Of a stretch of DNA of 64,000 nucleotides, positions 48,212 to 61,893 are shown one piece after another. The stretch lies in NCBI GenBank assembly GCA_028274465.1, contig CM051455.1:127259462-127323461 (forward strand). Direction: 5' to 3'. The stretch comes from Plantago ovata. Taxonomy: Eukaryota > Streptophyta > Magnoliopsida > Lamiales > Plantaginaceae. The stretch's first letter is position 1. Every line of letters starts with the position of its first letter. Position numbers and translations under genes: made by a program. Under the pieces are notes generated by a model that was not told the DNA's origin, searched no databases, and was given only the letters and a program-made list of their open reading frames with translations.

Positions 48212-50737
48212 GAGTGAGTCTCGTAGTAGACGGTCTCTAGTATAGACCAACTTATATATATTACAAAACAACCCCAAACAAGAAGCTACAAAAACACTAC
48301 ATAACTATTAAAAAATTCGGGGGTCAAATTGTAATAAAATATAACAAGGGCCATTTTGCAAAAAAACTCTTTCCTTCTTCCTCCTTACTTCTTACGTTTC
48401 TTTATGATTACAGAAACAAGATCGATCCAATTTCTTTACAAACTCCTCCCACCTTTCTTGCAGAAGCTTCTCCACCTCAGGTGCATGCCTGAAGTCGGGT
48501 CGATTATCGACTTCCCATAGCCACCGTTCAGCTAGCTGGGTGTACTTTCTGGGCTGTTCGGGTTCGGGTTGGGCTTGGGTTTGAAAGGGTTGGAGATGGC
48601 AGCGAAGTTGGGGTTTTGGAGTGGGGTTTGAAGAAGGAAGAGAGGGGGATTGTGGTTGGATGGAGGGTGGTGGTTTGTGGGGGTTTGAATTTGAATGGGT
48701 TGAAGCTTATTGACCCCCATTAATGGAGTGGTTTAAGGTTTTGGAAAAGGATGAGAGTTTTTTTTTTTTACAGTGGTTTTAGCTGCTGGCTAGATGGAGA
48801 AGAAGAAGAGAAGTTTTAACATCCATTAATTCACTTTAACATACTTAAAAATATCTCATGATTTCACTTTAACATCCCATGATTTCAATTTAACATCCCA
48901 TGATTTCACTTTAATATCCCATGAGCTAAAAAACGGGAAGAAAAAAATTATTCAATTTTTTCCATCATATCAACTATATATCTTATGATTTCACTTTAAC
49001 ATCCCATAATCTTAAAAACGAGAAGAAAAAAAGTATTCAATTATTTTCCATCATATCAACTATATATGCCATGATTTCAATTAACATCCCATGATTTAAC
49101 TTAAACATCCCATGATTTCATTTTAACATCCCATGATCTTAAAAACGGGAAAGAAAAAAGTATTCAATTTATTCCATCATATCAACTATATATCCCATGA
49201 TTTCACTTTAACATCCCATGATTTCAAAAACGGGAAGAAAAAAATATTTAATTATTTTCCATCATATCAAGATTTCACTTTAACATCCCATGATTTGACT
49301 TAAGCATCCCATGATTTCACTTTAACACCCCATGATCTTAAACCGGGAAGAAAAAAAGTATTCAATTTATTCCATCATATCAACTATATATCTCATGATT
49401 TCACTTTAACATCCCATGATTCAAAAACGGGAAGAACAAAAATCATATCAACAATATATCCCATGATTTCACTTTTACATGCCATGATTTAACTTTAACA
49501 TCCCATGATTTCACTTTAACATCCCATGATCTCAAAAAAGGGGAAGAAAAAAAGTATTCAATTTTTCCATCATATCAACTATACATCCCATGATTTGACT
49601 ATAACATCCCATGATTTCACTGTAACATCCCATGATCTCAAAAACGTGAAGAAAAAAAAGTATTCAATTTTTTTTCTATCATATCAACTATATATCACAT
49701 GATTTCAATTTAACATGCCATGATTTGACTTTAACATCCCATGATTTCACTTTAACATCCCATGATCTCAAAAACGGGAAGAAAAAAATCATATCACGTA
49801 TATATCCCATGATTTCACTTTTACATGCCATGATTTCACTTTAACATCTCATGATTTCACTTTAACATCCCATGATCTAAAAAACGGGAAGAACAAAAGT
49901 ATTCAATTTTTTCCATCATATCAACTATATATCCCATGATTTGACTATAACATCCCATGATTTCACTTTTACATCCCATGATCTCAAAAACGAGAAGAAA
50001 AAAAGTACTATTCAATTTTTTCCATCATATTTATATCCCATGATTTCAGTTTAACATCCCATGATTTCACTTTAACATGCCATGATTTCACTTTAGCATG
50101 CTATGATCTAAAAAACGGGAATAAAAAATTATTCACATTTAGAGTCGGTTGAATTAATTACTGATTGTATGAGAGACTGGAGAGTGAGGTGTAGGCGTGT
50201 AACACCTAACAAAACAAAGGACAAACAAAAAATCCCATAGCCACACAGTGAAAAAATCATCTATCTATCTATCTATCTATCTCTCAACTCGATTTCACCT
50301 TCGACAACAACAACGACTTTTATGTTGACCCGAATCAGGTCTTCTACTTCGATGAATTCTGCAAGTCTCTCCCCAGCTCCTTTGATCATCAAAACCAGCT
50401 TCTCACCCCAAGTTTCCCAACCCAACAGCCATTTCAATTCACACGAGAATTGAAACCCTTACCAAATAGCCGAAACTCAAAAGGCAAAGCCCTGAAGAAT
50501 TCGATCATGAGAGAAGAGAAGAGAGATAGAAGAAAGAGAAAGAAAAAAGCGAATTGATCTGTATCTCCGATCAATTAGATTAAAAAGAAACATAAAAAAG
50601 GGTAATTTCTTAAAAGACCTCTTATTTCTAAATAATTACACTTTGACCACCGAGATTTTGAATGCTTATAACAAGTTATTGGTAAATTGCATAATAGTAT
50701 AGTCTCTTAGAAAGACCGTCTTTCCTGAGAATTTGGG
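48212..50737. mobile_element. 2.5-kb MULE-like element carrying a minisatellite, 9-bp TSD
   Basis: TSD CATAAAAAT at 48203-48211 and 50738-50746. Degenerate inverted termini share AGACGGTCT and GGTCAAA.TGTAAT. The interior has a pyrimidine-rich start, a 1.3-kb minisatellite and, at 50230-50560, a TCTA microsatellite and broken frames. No transposase. Confidence 0.72.
48828..50120. repeat. Minisatellite of about 21-bp CATCCCATGATTTCACTTTAA units
   Basis: Dozens of units of ACATCCCATGATTTCACTTT. Every two to four units a longer variant follows (CCCATGATCTCAAAAACGGG, then AAGAAAAAAAGTATTCAATT and TCCATCATATCAACTATATA). The array thus has a higher-order period of roughly 110-150 bp. Confidence 0.93.
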
Positions 50738-50776
50738 CATAAAAATATCAATTTACTTTCACTTCCCCCGAGAACT

Positions 50777-51570
50777 ATGGCCGTCCCAAAGGTTAGGAAG
50801 AATGTAAAATCCCCTACAACACTTGTGTATGATACACTGGTTCCTCACCTGACCACTACAGGAGTCAATACCTCCAAGACATCAAGTCATGTGGAAGACT
50901 TCACCTCCTCTGTAGACGACCATGTTTTTGGTCATTCTTGTGCGCAGGATGAGTGCATCACTGGTGATGATAAGTTCAGCACAGAGCAACCGAATTTTCA
51001 GCTTGTGAATTGTGCAAAGCAAGACAAATTTCTAGTGTCTGACGAATTTTTGGCAAGGATGGATCTCCCTGACAGGGTTTTACCTCTTGATGAAAATTAT
51101 TCTATACTGGATGTTTTTCTTCGTCGTATTTTGCTGCTGAAAATTGCAACGAATGATTTGTGTTTACTCCTTAATTCAGAAGCTGGACAGGGAAACGAGG
51201 CATTGTTTGCGTTAGGAAAGATGATTTGTTGAATTGGAAACGAGTCCGATTTAAAAATGTTGGCCCAAGTTCCGTTTTCATTGTTGTTGTCCCAGCTCGA
51301 AAATCACTTGAGTTTCATGGTACTGGGGAAGCATATGACGTGTTGTGCAGAAATATTTCTTCATAATTTTGGGTTCAAGAGTTGGGGCTTATTTATTATT
51401 GGTGCACCACCATTACAGGAGAATGTATCTTTTCTGGTTCACACTAATTCCCCCAATATTATTACTGTTAGTCCTATTACTTGGGGAATTCAAGAGTGTT
51501 TGACCATTGAGTTTAAGCCTAGTCCTTTTGTGCATCTTGACATTTACACCTCTGGTCCCCTCAGGCCATG
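50777..51570 (+). pseudogene. Degraded coding remnants of the intronic retrotransposon
   Basis: Two plus-strand frames (50777-51232, 51257-51571) with ordinary amino-acid composition but no domain I recognise. Position between protease remnant and 3' LTR suggests pol-derived sequence. Low certainty. Confidence 0.3.
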
Positions 51571-52064
51571 AAGATAAATGCATTTGGTGGAGATAGCTTT
51601 TATGTCTTTGATCCCGGAAAATTTATAGCAGTGATTGATGGACTTCTTGCGACATGCCTTTTATACTCTCCATCTTTGCTTATATGGATGGACAACTTTT
51701 GCATGAGAAATTATTGAGTACTTATTTGTGTGTTTCCTATAATATTTTAAGTACGTATTTAACAATTCACTAAAATCAGAAAATCAAATCTGATTGTAAT
51801 GAATTAATATAAATATAAATATAATTTTAATAACCACATATTCTAAATATAGTATATAAATTAATTATTAATACACTAAAAAAGTTTTAGGCATCCACAA
51901 GTTTAAACATGTGAATACTTTTCTCTATTTTTATTTTTTTAGGTGGTCAATTCAAGTTTTAGGGAAACTGATTTGTTATGATTTTAACAGATATTTTGAT
52001 ATTTTGCCAAAATTTAAGCAAAAATGACAATTTAGGGAAGCTGGTGTGAATGCTCTTAGTCTTT
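51571..52064. other. Unassigned AT-rich part of the intronic retrotransposon
   Basis: No domain or repeat recognised before the 3' LTR. Confidence 0.3.
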
Positions 52065-52329
52065 TGTTTTAGTTGGGCTTTTAGTGTAACTTGTCAGATT
52101 TTTTCGTTTATATTTAAATAGTCGTTTAGGTTAGGTTTTATTATTATTGCACTTTATCAGAAACAGACGTGTTGTCTTGCCTCTTGGCGTTTTGAAGCAA
52201 ATTTTGAAGCTTTGCTTCGTTTCAATGGTTGTTTTGCCACATGTACTAGTGGATTCTGGTAGTGTTTCCTTGCAATTCTACGTGTTAGAGTTGTGTTATC
52301 CTATCCTTTAATACATCTAGATTCTAGAC

Positions 52330-52640
52330 CCATGCTCTTTAATAAAACAATTACATGAGGTAATATTCATTACTTGCCAAACAAATACGACCTTACTCCT
52401 AATTGACAAATTAATTCTTTTTCCAAAGTAAATTTTCATTTTCTTTTCTTTTTCTTTTTATTTTTCCTTTTCCTTCATTTTCTTTGGTACCGGATTTCGG
52501 TACCGTAGCAGCTCAGATATGGAGATGCAACACCTCTCAATAGGTCGGAGATGCTGCAAGTCCAATCCAGATGGGAGATGGGAGCTACTGCTGCAACTCC
52601 GATCAAAGCTGGCAAAGGTAAAAGGATTATGATACCTTTA
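52330..52640. mobile_element. Fragment of the MULE family with palindrome core
   Basis: CCAAACAAATACGACCTTA, then a TTTTC tract, then a GC-rich core from GGTACCGGATTTCGGTACC with AGCTC motifs: the same order as at 3653, 8365, 18004 and 55395. Ends not found. Confidence 0.45.
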
Positions 52641-53202
52641 AAGAGAAAGAGAAGAAGAAAAATTAAATAAATATCCTGTCCCATTATAATTTACCAATAC
52701 GATTTTTCAATACAAAAGGTTTTGAATTTGACTACCATATAACTATATTAACAACATTAGGATAACGTTCACCATTTTTTTAATTCATTATTTACTATAC
52801 TATATCCCATCCACCATAATTTTATTATTATTTATTCAACTAATAATCCACTCACGTTCATAAATGTTGTGGTTCACAACAATACATAAATGCAGTATAA
52901 TGCACGAGAAGTTTGTGAGGATATGGAGGAGTAATATTTTATATACCATATTAAAATTTAGAGGGCAAAAAGTATACATGCGTTAGATACAATTAAATTC
53001 AGTAACAGGGTAGAGGTATAAATATGTGTAATTGCGAAATGGAGCCAAATTTAAATCGACCTTAATAAAAATGCCTAAAGTGGAAAAATGAAAAGCCTTT
53101 GATTGAAAAAAAAAAAACAATCAGAACCATTTCCAAACTGTCAAAAGACTCAAAACCATAGAAATTCTTCAAATAAAGAGTAAATTTAAGAATGTTTCTA
53201 AC

Positions 53203-53655
53203 CGGTCGCTTCCGTGCTTGTGCTTCCATGCTTGTGCCTGCAGATATGTCTTCAAATCCAACACGTTCAAAATCAAATTTAAAGTTGGAGAGAGACTGTT
53301 CCAGCTTATCTTTCCGGAATGAGTTGAGGTCTACTCCGAAGATTTCGCGCTTTACTGTAAGCGATCTACGAGCAAAATTCATGATCTTGCTACGCGTGGA
53401 CAGGGTGATGATACGAGAGTCGATGGTGTCCTCCAATTCATGAACCACCTCCTTGGACTGTAACTCCAGCTTATCGAAGATCGGATCGGGCCGATCGGCC
53501 TTTTGTTTCCTGGACCCATCTTCCAGCAAACCTTTCAAGTCTCTGAATGTGTTCACCAGCTTACGGAACCCCTCTTCGTCGTGGATCTGATCTGGATATT
53601 GGATCGCGAGCTTCTGAAGGTAGTCCAAGAGGGATGCAACTTCAACAGACGCCAT
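53203..53655 (-). CDS. CC (Rx-N-like) exon of the R1-like CC-NB-LRR gene
   Basis: 151 uninterrupted codons from ATG at 53655: MASVEVASLLDYLQKL.., an amphipathic helical region with FRDLKGLLED and VHELEDTIDSRI (an EDVID-like position), then QARKRP just before the donor CCG|GTTAGA. This is the N-terminal four-helix domain that signals and makes intramolecular contacts in Rx/R1-type receptors. It is on the same strand as, and in phase with, the NB-ARC exon at 45073. Reading on past the donor gives a low-complexity tail, supporting the splice. Confidence 0.8.
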
Positions 53656-54381
53656 TCTTTCTAGTGGAGGATAGGTTGACCGGTAGGTAGAGAGTTAAAC
53701 CATTGCTTGTTCTGTGTATTGGGGAAGAGGGTTGACGTTGAGTTTAGAGGAAGTGTTTCAAGGTTAACAAGGAAACTTTATAGTTTCCACTATGCTTTTT
53801 TTTACTTTTTTATTTTTATGTCCAGTTTGATCTTAAATTAATAATAATTGATGTTGGAAAAATTAATTTATAAGTTATATTTTACAAATATAAAAAGTAT
53901 TATTTTATAATATAATTTTTAAATTATTTTTTTCGCAACGAGCTATGATTAATTTGAGGTCAATCGGACATCGAAAAGTCAACAAAATAAAGTGGGAAAC
54001 TATTAAATTTCCGGAGTAAGTATAAGGATAGTGGTCAAAATGTCAGGAGTCAGGACGGTTCAGTATGATGTTTGTAAATAGGTAAAATCCATTTTTAATA
54101 TTCTAGAATGAGTTCTCTGTAGTTATTTCACATTAGTTCAATTTAATTTAGATACTTTATTGTAATAGGTCGATCAATTTTAATATTATTTTAATTTAAC
54201 GGCAAACAGTGAACAATTCAAGTGTGGTAATCACACACATCCAATCCAATAGATCGAAAAAATATGAATACAAAATTGCAAAAGAATAGGAAAAATGGGT
54301 GTGTGATAGTTTTGGTACTTTCCAGTATAAAAACTGAATATTAATACATGTATAAAACGGGCCAATTTCTTCTATTGTAAC
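53656..54381. other. 5' flank of the CC-NB-LRR gene
   Basis: AT-rich. Holds the presumed promoter; no element or second gene seen. Confidence 0.35.
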
Positions 54382-54628
54382 TTTGTATACACGAAAGAGA
54401 ACGTCTCCCATGAGACCACTATGATTCGTGAGACCAGATGAGACTCAAAGAAATAACAAATTGGATCAATCCTCAAAACCGAATATCATGGCTTCAAAAT
54501 CTCGCGGGTCAGCTTATAACCCGTTTACAGAAACGGGTCTTCTCTACAACCCGACTAAATCAGATTATCGTTTTCCCCAATTCACAAACGACAAAGCAGA
54601 AGCAGAGAAAACAGAGTAACCGAAGAAG

Positions 54629-54986
54629 ATGGCGAACAGGAAATTGGAGAAGACGAAATCGGAGCAGCTTATCTACAACGCGTTCGAGTTCAATTCATCG
54701 ATGTCGTCTAGATTCGACCTGTCTAATTTGTTCAAGAACAGGACGAAATCGGGGCCTTTGTTTACGTCGAAATGTTCGAAAAGGTGAGGATGCAAGGAGC
54801 CAAGGAGGGGCGAAAAGGGAAGTTGGAGATTATTTCCGAGGTGGCACCGGAGGTGGCTGTGTGGTGGAGTTCTCCAAGTCTGCCGGAGATACATTGGAGC
54901 ATCGAAGGCTTTGTGAGGAGCAGCTGAGGCCAGCCTTGAAAGACATTGTGTGGAGTTGGCAAGGTGAAAATTGTAAATTGCAATGA
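54629..54986 (+). pseudogene. CIPK: 3' fragment of a CBL-interacting protein kinase (CIPK/SnRK3)
   Basis: Starts ATG GCG.. and reads through [24 protein letters not shown], the NAF/FISL motif by which CIPKs bind calcineurin-B-like calcium sensors (quoted as two overlapping parts: [10 protein letters not shown] and [10 protein letters not shown]). After a stop near 54786 another frame continues with [20 protein letters not shown], and a third with [14 protein letters not shown] and [14 protein letters not shown] up to TGA at 54984-54986, the usual CIPK C-terminus. The kinase domain is absent and part of the PPI region is deleted. It cannot act as a kinase. Confidence 0.85.
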
Positions 54987-54989
54987 GGG

Positions 54990-55385
54990 GAAATATGGTC
55001 ATTTCACCTCATTAGTAAACAAGAGAATTTGGTACACAAGAAGAATTTGGTCCCAGATGATGGCACGCTTCATCAAATAAGTTGGTATCTAATTGCAACA
55101 TGGTTATTGGGTTATGTCGAATATATGGGTGATAAAATAACATGAGGTACCATTTGAAACATGTAGTGAAGTATTTAGTCATTTAGATTGGTGACTTTTT
55201 TTAGGTTTAATTCGGAGTAAAACGGTGAATAAAAAAAGTCAAGTTATTATTTCCAAATCATTGTTGGACTTTGGAGTTTGGATAACCATAAAGGAACTGC
55301 AAAAAAATCAAGTAATGTTACGATTGCGTTTGAGGTTTATGTGTTATTCATTTGAGTTTTATTGCAAAATTTTCTGAGTTTTTGT
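54990..55385. other. Interior of the 6.4-kb element, nothing recognised
   Basis: AT-rich sequence between the CIPK fragment and the nested MULE. Confidence 0.3.
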
Positions 55386-55394
55386 TTTATAATA

Positions 55395-56573
<1,179 letters not shown>

Positions 56574-56582
56574 TTTATAATA

Positions 56583-59500
56583 ACTGAAGTTGTTGAACTG
56601 ACATATTACTTCAACAATATTGTTTGAGGTTTATGTATATACTTTGTAAGGTTCTGCAAAGATGTTTAGGAATGGCTTGAAGTTATGAGATCATAATTTG
56701 AGAATTTTTGATTTATTATATGCTGGAGAATTTGAGGTTTATACAATTGATATTTGAGTTTTATTCATATACTGAGTGAGGTTAATGTGTTATTCATTTA
56801 AGTTTTAAGGGAAAATTGTCTGAGGTTTATGTATACTATGTACGCTTCTGCAAAGATTGTTCAGGATTGGCTTGAATTAATGAGATCATATACTTAATGA
56901 GAATTTTAGGTTTTTGTATATGCTGAAAGATTTATATCATGTACTCAAACTTCAGAGGTTTGCAACACTTATCTCATTCAATTAATGTAATCAAAGAACT
57001 AAAGCGAAGTGCAACTTGAGGAGAAAATCAGAAAATATAACGTGCATGGACAGTGGTAAACCTAAAAAAAACACTATATAAAACTCAAACAGGCAACATA
57101 TAAAACTCAAACATATAATCTTATCCTCAAGCACCATATTAATGTAGACAAGTTGAGTTTTATATGCTGTTTGTTTAAGTTTCATATGGTGCTTGTTTGA
57201 ATTTTAGGAAGAACCATTATCATTCAACAAAAGGTGCAATAACAATTTGCATCCAACACCAAGTACAAAACATGCCTATAGAATAGAGACTATCAATAAG
57301 CCATGAACAATTATACTAAAAAAAAAAAGAAAAAAAAAAGGATCCCTGAATCATATTCACTGTGCTTAAAAATGTTAAAGAAGATAACAATATCTCAAAA
57401 AATCATTCCATTTAGCAACTCAGAGTTGCCTTGTAATGTATTATGAATCCATTGGTTAAGACAACCACTGAAATTCATTCTTGCAGTATGCAACTCTTCA
57501 GAAGTAGACCTCACCCTAATCCTCACATATGATAGATGTAAAACTCAAACAGACACCACATAAAACTCAAACAAACAGTATATAAAACTCAACATATAGA
57601 AATCATTTTCTTATAAACTTTAACATACCATCACTTTAATTGTTCAAATAATCACCTTGATCTTCTGTTTCCTTGAACTCCTCTAATTCATCAATCTTAT
57701 TCACTTTTTGTCATCCTCACCTATGATAGATGTAAAACTCAAACAAACATCACATAAACTCAAAACAAACAGTATATACAGTCAAACATATAAAACTTAT
57801 CCTCAAGTAAATGTGAATATGATATATGTAAAATCAAACAAAAAACCATATATACATATATATGTAAGCCTCAAACAAGCAACATAGCAAAATATTAATA
57901 TCAAATAAACCTCACCCTAATCCTCCATATGATAGATGTAAAACTCAACCAAACACCACATAAAACTCAAACAAACAGTATATAAAACTCAAACATATAG
58001 AAAACTTAATCTAAAAGTAAACCTCACACATTATCTGCCTCAAATAACCAACATAGCCTACTTAACACACTTAGACAGACAGCCAGATAAGATTTGAACA
58101 TCAAGTAAACCTCACACTTTACATGTGTAAACCTCAAACAACCAAATAGAAAACTTGACCTAAAAGTAAACCTAACATGTATGCATAAACCTCAAACAAC
58201 CAGTATAGCATACTTAAACACACGTAGACAGAGAGCAGATAAGATTTGAACATCAAGTAAACCTCACACTTTACATGTGTAAACCTCACACTTTACGTGT
58301 GTAAACCTAAAACAACCAGCATAGAAAACTTCTCTAACAAGCATCACCATAAGCTTCTATAGTGACAGAAGCGTCGATTTAAAACATCCGTAGTTTTGCC
58401 CATTCTAGTCCATAAGAATCAGTCTTTAGGCACCAAATTAGAGATAAATATTTGTGCATAATATGTTCCACAATAAATCTACTACTCCAATATTGATCAA
58501 ATCACTGAAATTATATATATAAATAAAACATTATCAACTCGAATAAATAAAGAGTATTACAACCAACTTGTTCTTAGTAAATTTGAACATATACAACAAT
58601 GTCTCGAACTAAACCATAATGAATATTTATCATCCAATGACCAGGTAACATGCTACAAACAATTTCTACTTCATAACAATCTTCCAATACTTTTGCCTCA
58701 ACAAACTTTAATGGATTTGAGTCTTCAAGTACAGGCCCACAAGAACACAACTGCTATGACCATATCATGTACGGTACCTGGTAACACATTAAAAACAATT
58801 CCATCACATGGACAGGAATAATGTAACTGTAAGAAACAAAACAATCTGCTTAATCGAAGTAACAATTTATCATCCCTGTATCCATCATCAAACAGTTTCA
58901 TAAGATGGACTCTCCAGAACTGGATCTTCAACATTAGACCCTCTAATGTAGTAGCAGGTTTCGAGACATAATTAGGCTCTACCTGAGTCTCTTTAAAAGC
59001 CTCCTCCTGACATGAAATAGACAATCTGTGTTTCAGCTCTTGGGCATTTAGGTGGAAAGAACCCCAACCAGATAGCTAGCTGTTTAATTACTGTCAGGAG
59101 ACATCTTCTCTAGAAATAAGACAACTAGCTCGATGAAACATTTCTTTGTTTGTTCAAAGTAAAACTTAATCAGTTTCTAATTAAAACTCAAACACTTCCT
59201 AAATAAACCTTAGAATAAAATAAAGAGTGTATAATTTTTCTAAAACCCTAATTACCTTCGGATTCTACGGTTTTAATTAGTGTTTAGTGGTTAGATGCGG
59301 TGCAACATTTGTCGAGGGATAATGAAACATTCTTTGTTTGTTCGAGGTAACCTAATCAGTTCTAATTAAACGCAAACCCTTTCTAAATAAACCTCAAAAA
59401 AAAAATAGTGTATATTTTCTAAAATTCTTCCCACTCGAGTTAAAAATTATTCGTCTCTTTTTTAGATTTTTTATGGATTCATTTTTATCCATTTTTAACT

Positions 59501-60395
59501 TTGTTTACATTTACGCTACTATCTATTGTGCTGTGCTGTTGTGCACATCTTTATTTCCATACAAGTTACAAGGGCAGTGTCTGATACTCAACTTGTGGAT
59601 TAAGAAACCACTTGTTCTATAAAGGAGCAAAATATTTTACCTATATCAAACCGTGAAGATACTAAACATAAAGAAATATTGGACCACAGTATGATCTTTC
59701 TCTGTCATCATCCCATTTACCACCTACTTAACAGAAATCATAAATTGTAAATTTAATTTCCCAACAAACAAACAAATTCCATAGCCACCATGTTCAGTTG
59801 TTCACCCTCTCACAATTAACCAATAAACAGTAAAATATCCACTCATTTACTAACAGAATCAGTTTCATAAACTTCACAAAATTCTGCAAGAAACTTTACG
59901 ATGACGTCGATAAATGAATTAAATCAAATTATTAAAAGTTAAAACACTACTTAATTAAATGGTGTGCACTGGTAGCATAGAGAAAAACATAGAGAATACG
60001 AGCTCATCAACATAACTTAACATTTATCGAAACCTTAAAAACATTTCTACATAAACCTCAACATATTTTTACAAACCTAAGAATAACCAAAAGAGCTGGA
60101 AAAAAAAAACAGCAGAAGGCAACAACAACAACAATGATTCTAAAATTTCAAACAACAATACATGAATTCGATCAACATAGACGACCAAATTGAAATTCAA
60201 AATAGAAAATAAAATTAAAATAGAACGAAATTACCTCCAGACTTCAAGTCCGCTCTTATTGCCCTAATGACCACAAACAACCAATATCCTCCATTAAAGC
60301 CCAATGATGAAGCTTCAAACATCAAAATCCACCATTAAAGCACATAGATGGAGCTTCAAACATTCAAACGAAGGAGTAGTATAAACAGATGAAAA
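56583..60395. other. Non-coding body of the 6.4-kb element with dispersed short repeats
   Basis: 57060-58330 is dense in ATAAAACTCAAAC, AAACCTCACACTTTAC and CTCAAACAACCA motifs. 56590-56980 has the complementary GAGGTTTATGT and TTTGAGTTTTA. 59140-59240 and 59320-59420 are an imperfect direct repeat. No coding frame I trust. Confidence 0.5.
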
Positions 60396-60902
60396 TGGAG
60401 AAACTTCCAAGCATCGAGCATATGAAACCTAGGAAAAATCGGAGGAAGAGATGATGAAATCGAAGAGTTAGGGTTTTGAAATCAATTCACCCAAAATGCA
60501 AAACTATCTCTACGAAGTAGAAGAATAAATGACATAGAATTCACCTTGCTGAAGAAGAAGCGATCGGAAATGATTCCGGCGACGATTGGATACGATCCGG
60601 TGACGATTGAACGTTATCTCTCTAAGTTCCGTTGCGTTTCTCTCTCTAAACGACCAAAGAGGACGAATGGTCCAGTATCCGGGTTTAAACCAATTTATAC
60701 TGAAGCCAACAACCACGACCCGCTTATCTGACCCGAATCCGAGTAAGGTCCGCGAAAATAGACTGAATTGAATGGATTGATCCGTATTATAATGCATTAG
60801 TTGGTCTCATGGTCTCATGGATTAGGTAGGTCTTAATCAAGAATTTGTATACACGAATTACAGTGACATTAGCATTACCGACATTTTTTATTGTGAAATT
60901 TA

Positions 60903-60991
60903 CAGATTGTTTGGGTCAAAATTAAATTGTGTGATTTGTCAAATAAGTGTCTCAAATCACACAATTTTAGTTTAGACACACAAACAACCTG
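60903..60991. mobile_element. 89-bp foldback MITE with TSD TTA
   Basis: Arms CAGATTGTTTGGGTC..AAATTGTGTGATTTG and complement CAGGTTGTTTGTGTG..AAATTGTGTGATTTG; TTA at 60900-60902 and 60992-60994. Almost the whole element is a hairpin. Confidence 0.8.
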
Positions 60992-60994
60992 TTA

Positions 60995-61289
60995 ATATTT
61001 CTACACACTGTTTTATATGGAGAAATTGAATTTTCTTTATTTTACTTATTCCAATTATTATATCCATATAAAATAAAATATTATATTAACAATATGAGAG
61101 ACCGGAGTCAAACCTCGACAGGGGCATAGTATGGTGAAGTATAAGGTATATGTATAATTGTAATTATAAGATTGGTATAAGCATATTTAGAGTTATACAA
61201 ATATTATTAGAGAGTAGAGACCATCGGACAGAAATACTACTGGTACCAGGAAAAAAAAACCTAGAGAGCAGCAAAAAAAAAAACCCAAT
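60995..61289. other. Intergenic, nothing recognised
   Basis: AT-rich, no coding signal. Confidence 0.3.
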
Positions 61290-61800
61290 TCCATTGGGTA
61301 CCATGAACTAGTTGACAGTCCAGTTGCTCATAAATTTGAAATAACATTCATCCAACTAGGCATAAAATCCCAAACAAAATGAAGAGGGTCTTGGACTTGT
61401 TGACTCCTTCCAAAAGTTCTCTTGCGCCCTTCTTTGGCGAGATGATCTGCAATTTGATTCGTTTATCTATAAACAAAAGTTACTGTACTATCTCTATTGT
61501 TTTCAGCATCTAGAAGCGCCAAAAAGCACTTGATGATGCGTATGTTGTGTTTCTTCAATGTTCAAACAAGAGATAAGGTATTTAGAGTCGGTTTGAATAG
61601 TTAAATTTTTCACATTCAATTGGTAACGAAGGAGAACACACAATTTGTAAGCATAACATTCAGTTGTGTTGGTGTCATAAGAATGTGTCAGATGCTCTTA
61701 CAAACTCCCCATTGTGGTTTATAAGTATGCAACCGGCTCCTAACATGTTAAAAACAGGACAAACACTACCATCTATATTTAGACATAGGTTTCACCGTAA
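61290..61800 (-). pseudogene. RNase H region of an L1-type LINE, decayed
   Basis: On the minus strand scattered frames read LGAGCILINH.GEFVRASD near the start and DHLAKKGARELLEGVNKSKT near the end, the typical first and last parts of plant L1 RNase H (the latter with LAKKGAR). Stops and frame breaks lie between. Distinct from the R2-like LINEs at 19-23 kb. Confidence 0.6.
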
Positions 61801-61829
61801 GGTTAATGATGTTTGAAATGATTTATGAT

Positions 61830-61893
61830 GTTCGGGTTCAGGTTCAAGGTTCAGGAGGGTTCGGGTTCAGGTTCAAGGTTCAGTAGGTTCAGG
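61830..61893. repeat. GGTTCAGGTTCAAGGTTCAG minisatellite, left part
   Basis: Continues at 63431-63480 after the solo LTR. Confidence 0.85.

Larger units (their letters stand above)
46155..52312 (+). mobile_element. Degraded LTR retrotransposon inside the intron
   Basis: Related sequences at 46155-46453 and 52065-52312 share TTTTAGTTGG..TTATATTTAAATAGTCG..GACGTGTTGTCTTG..TACTAGTGGATTC..GTGTTAGAGTTGTG, as LTRs would. After the first comes CTATCAGTGGGTATCAGAG, close to the tRNA-Met(i) primer site TGGTATCAGAGC. A retropepsin-like frame follows at 47890-48170. The body is split by two inserted elements (46739-47733 and 48212-50737). Exact LTR ends are uncertain. Confidence 0.65.
45074..53202 (-). 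other. 8.1-kb intron of the CC-NB-LRR gene, full of transposons
   Basis: The donor CCG|GTTAGA after ..ARKRP and the acceptor TACAG|ATAAGG before IRKENFVGLDD are both in phase 0. In intact relatives the two peptides are contiguous (RKRP-[VI]RKEN). Everything between is repeats on either strand. 45074-46150 and 52640-53202 themselves hold nothing recognisable. Confidence 0.7.

Noticed and set aside
48828..50120. CRISPR-like repeat array
   Set aside because: Eukaryotic minisatellite: repeats are directly adjacent and imperfect, with no unique spacers.
60510..60797. 95-codon minus-strand frame near the right end of the 6.4-kb element
   Set aside because: No recognisable domain; overlaps the degenerate terminal inverted repeat.
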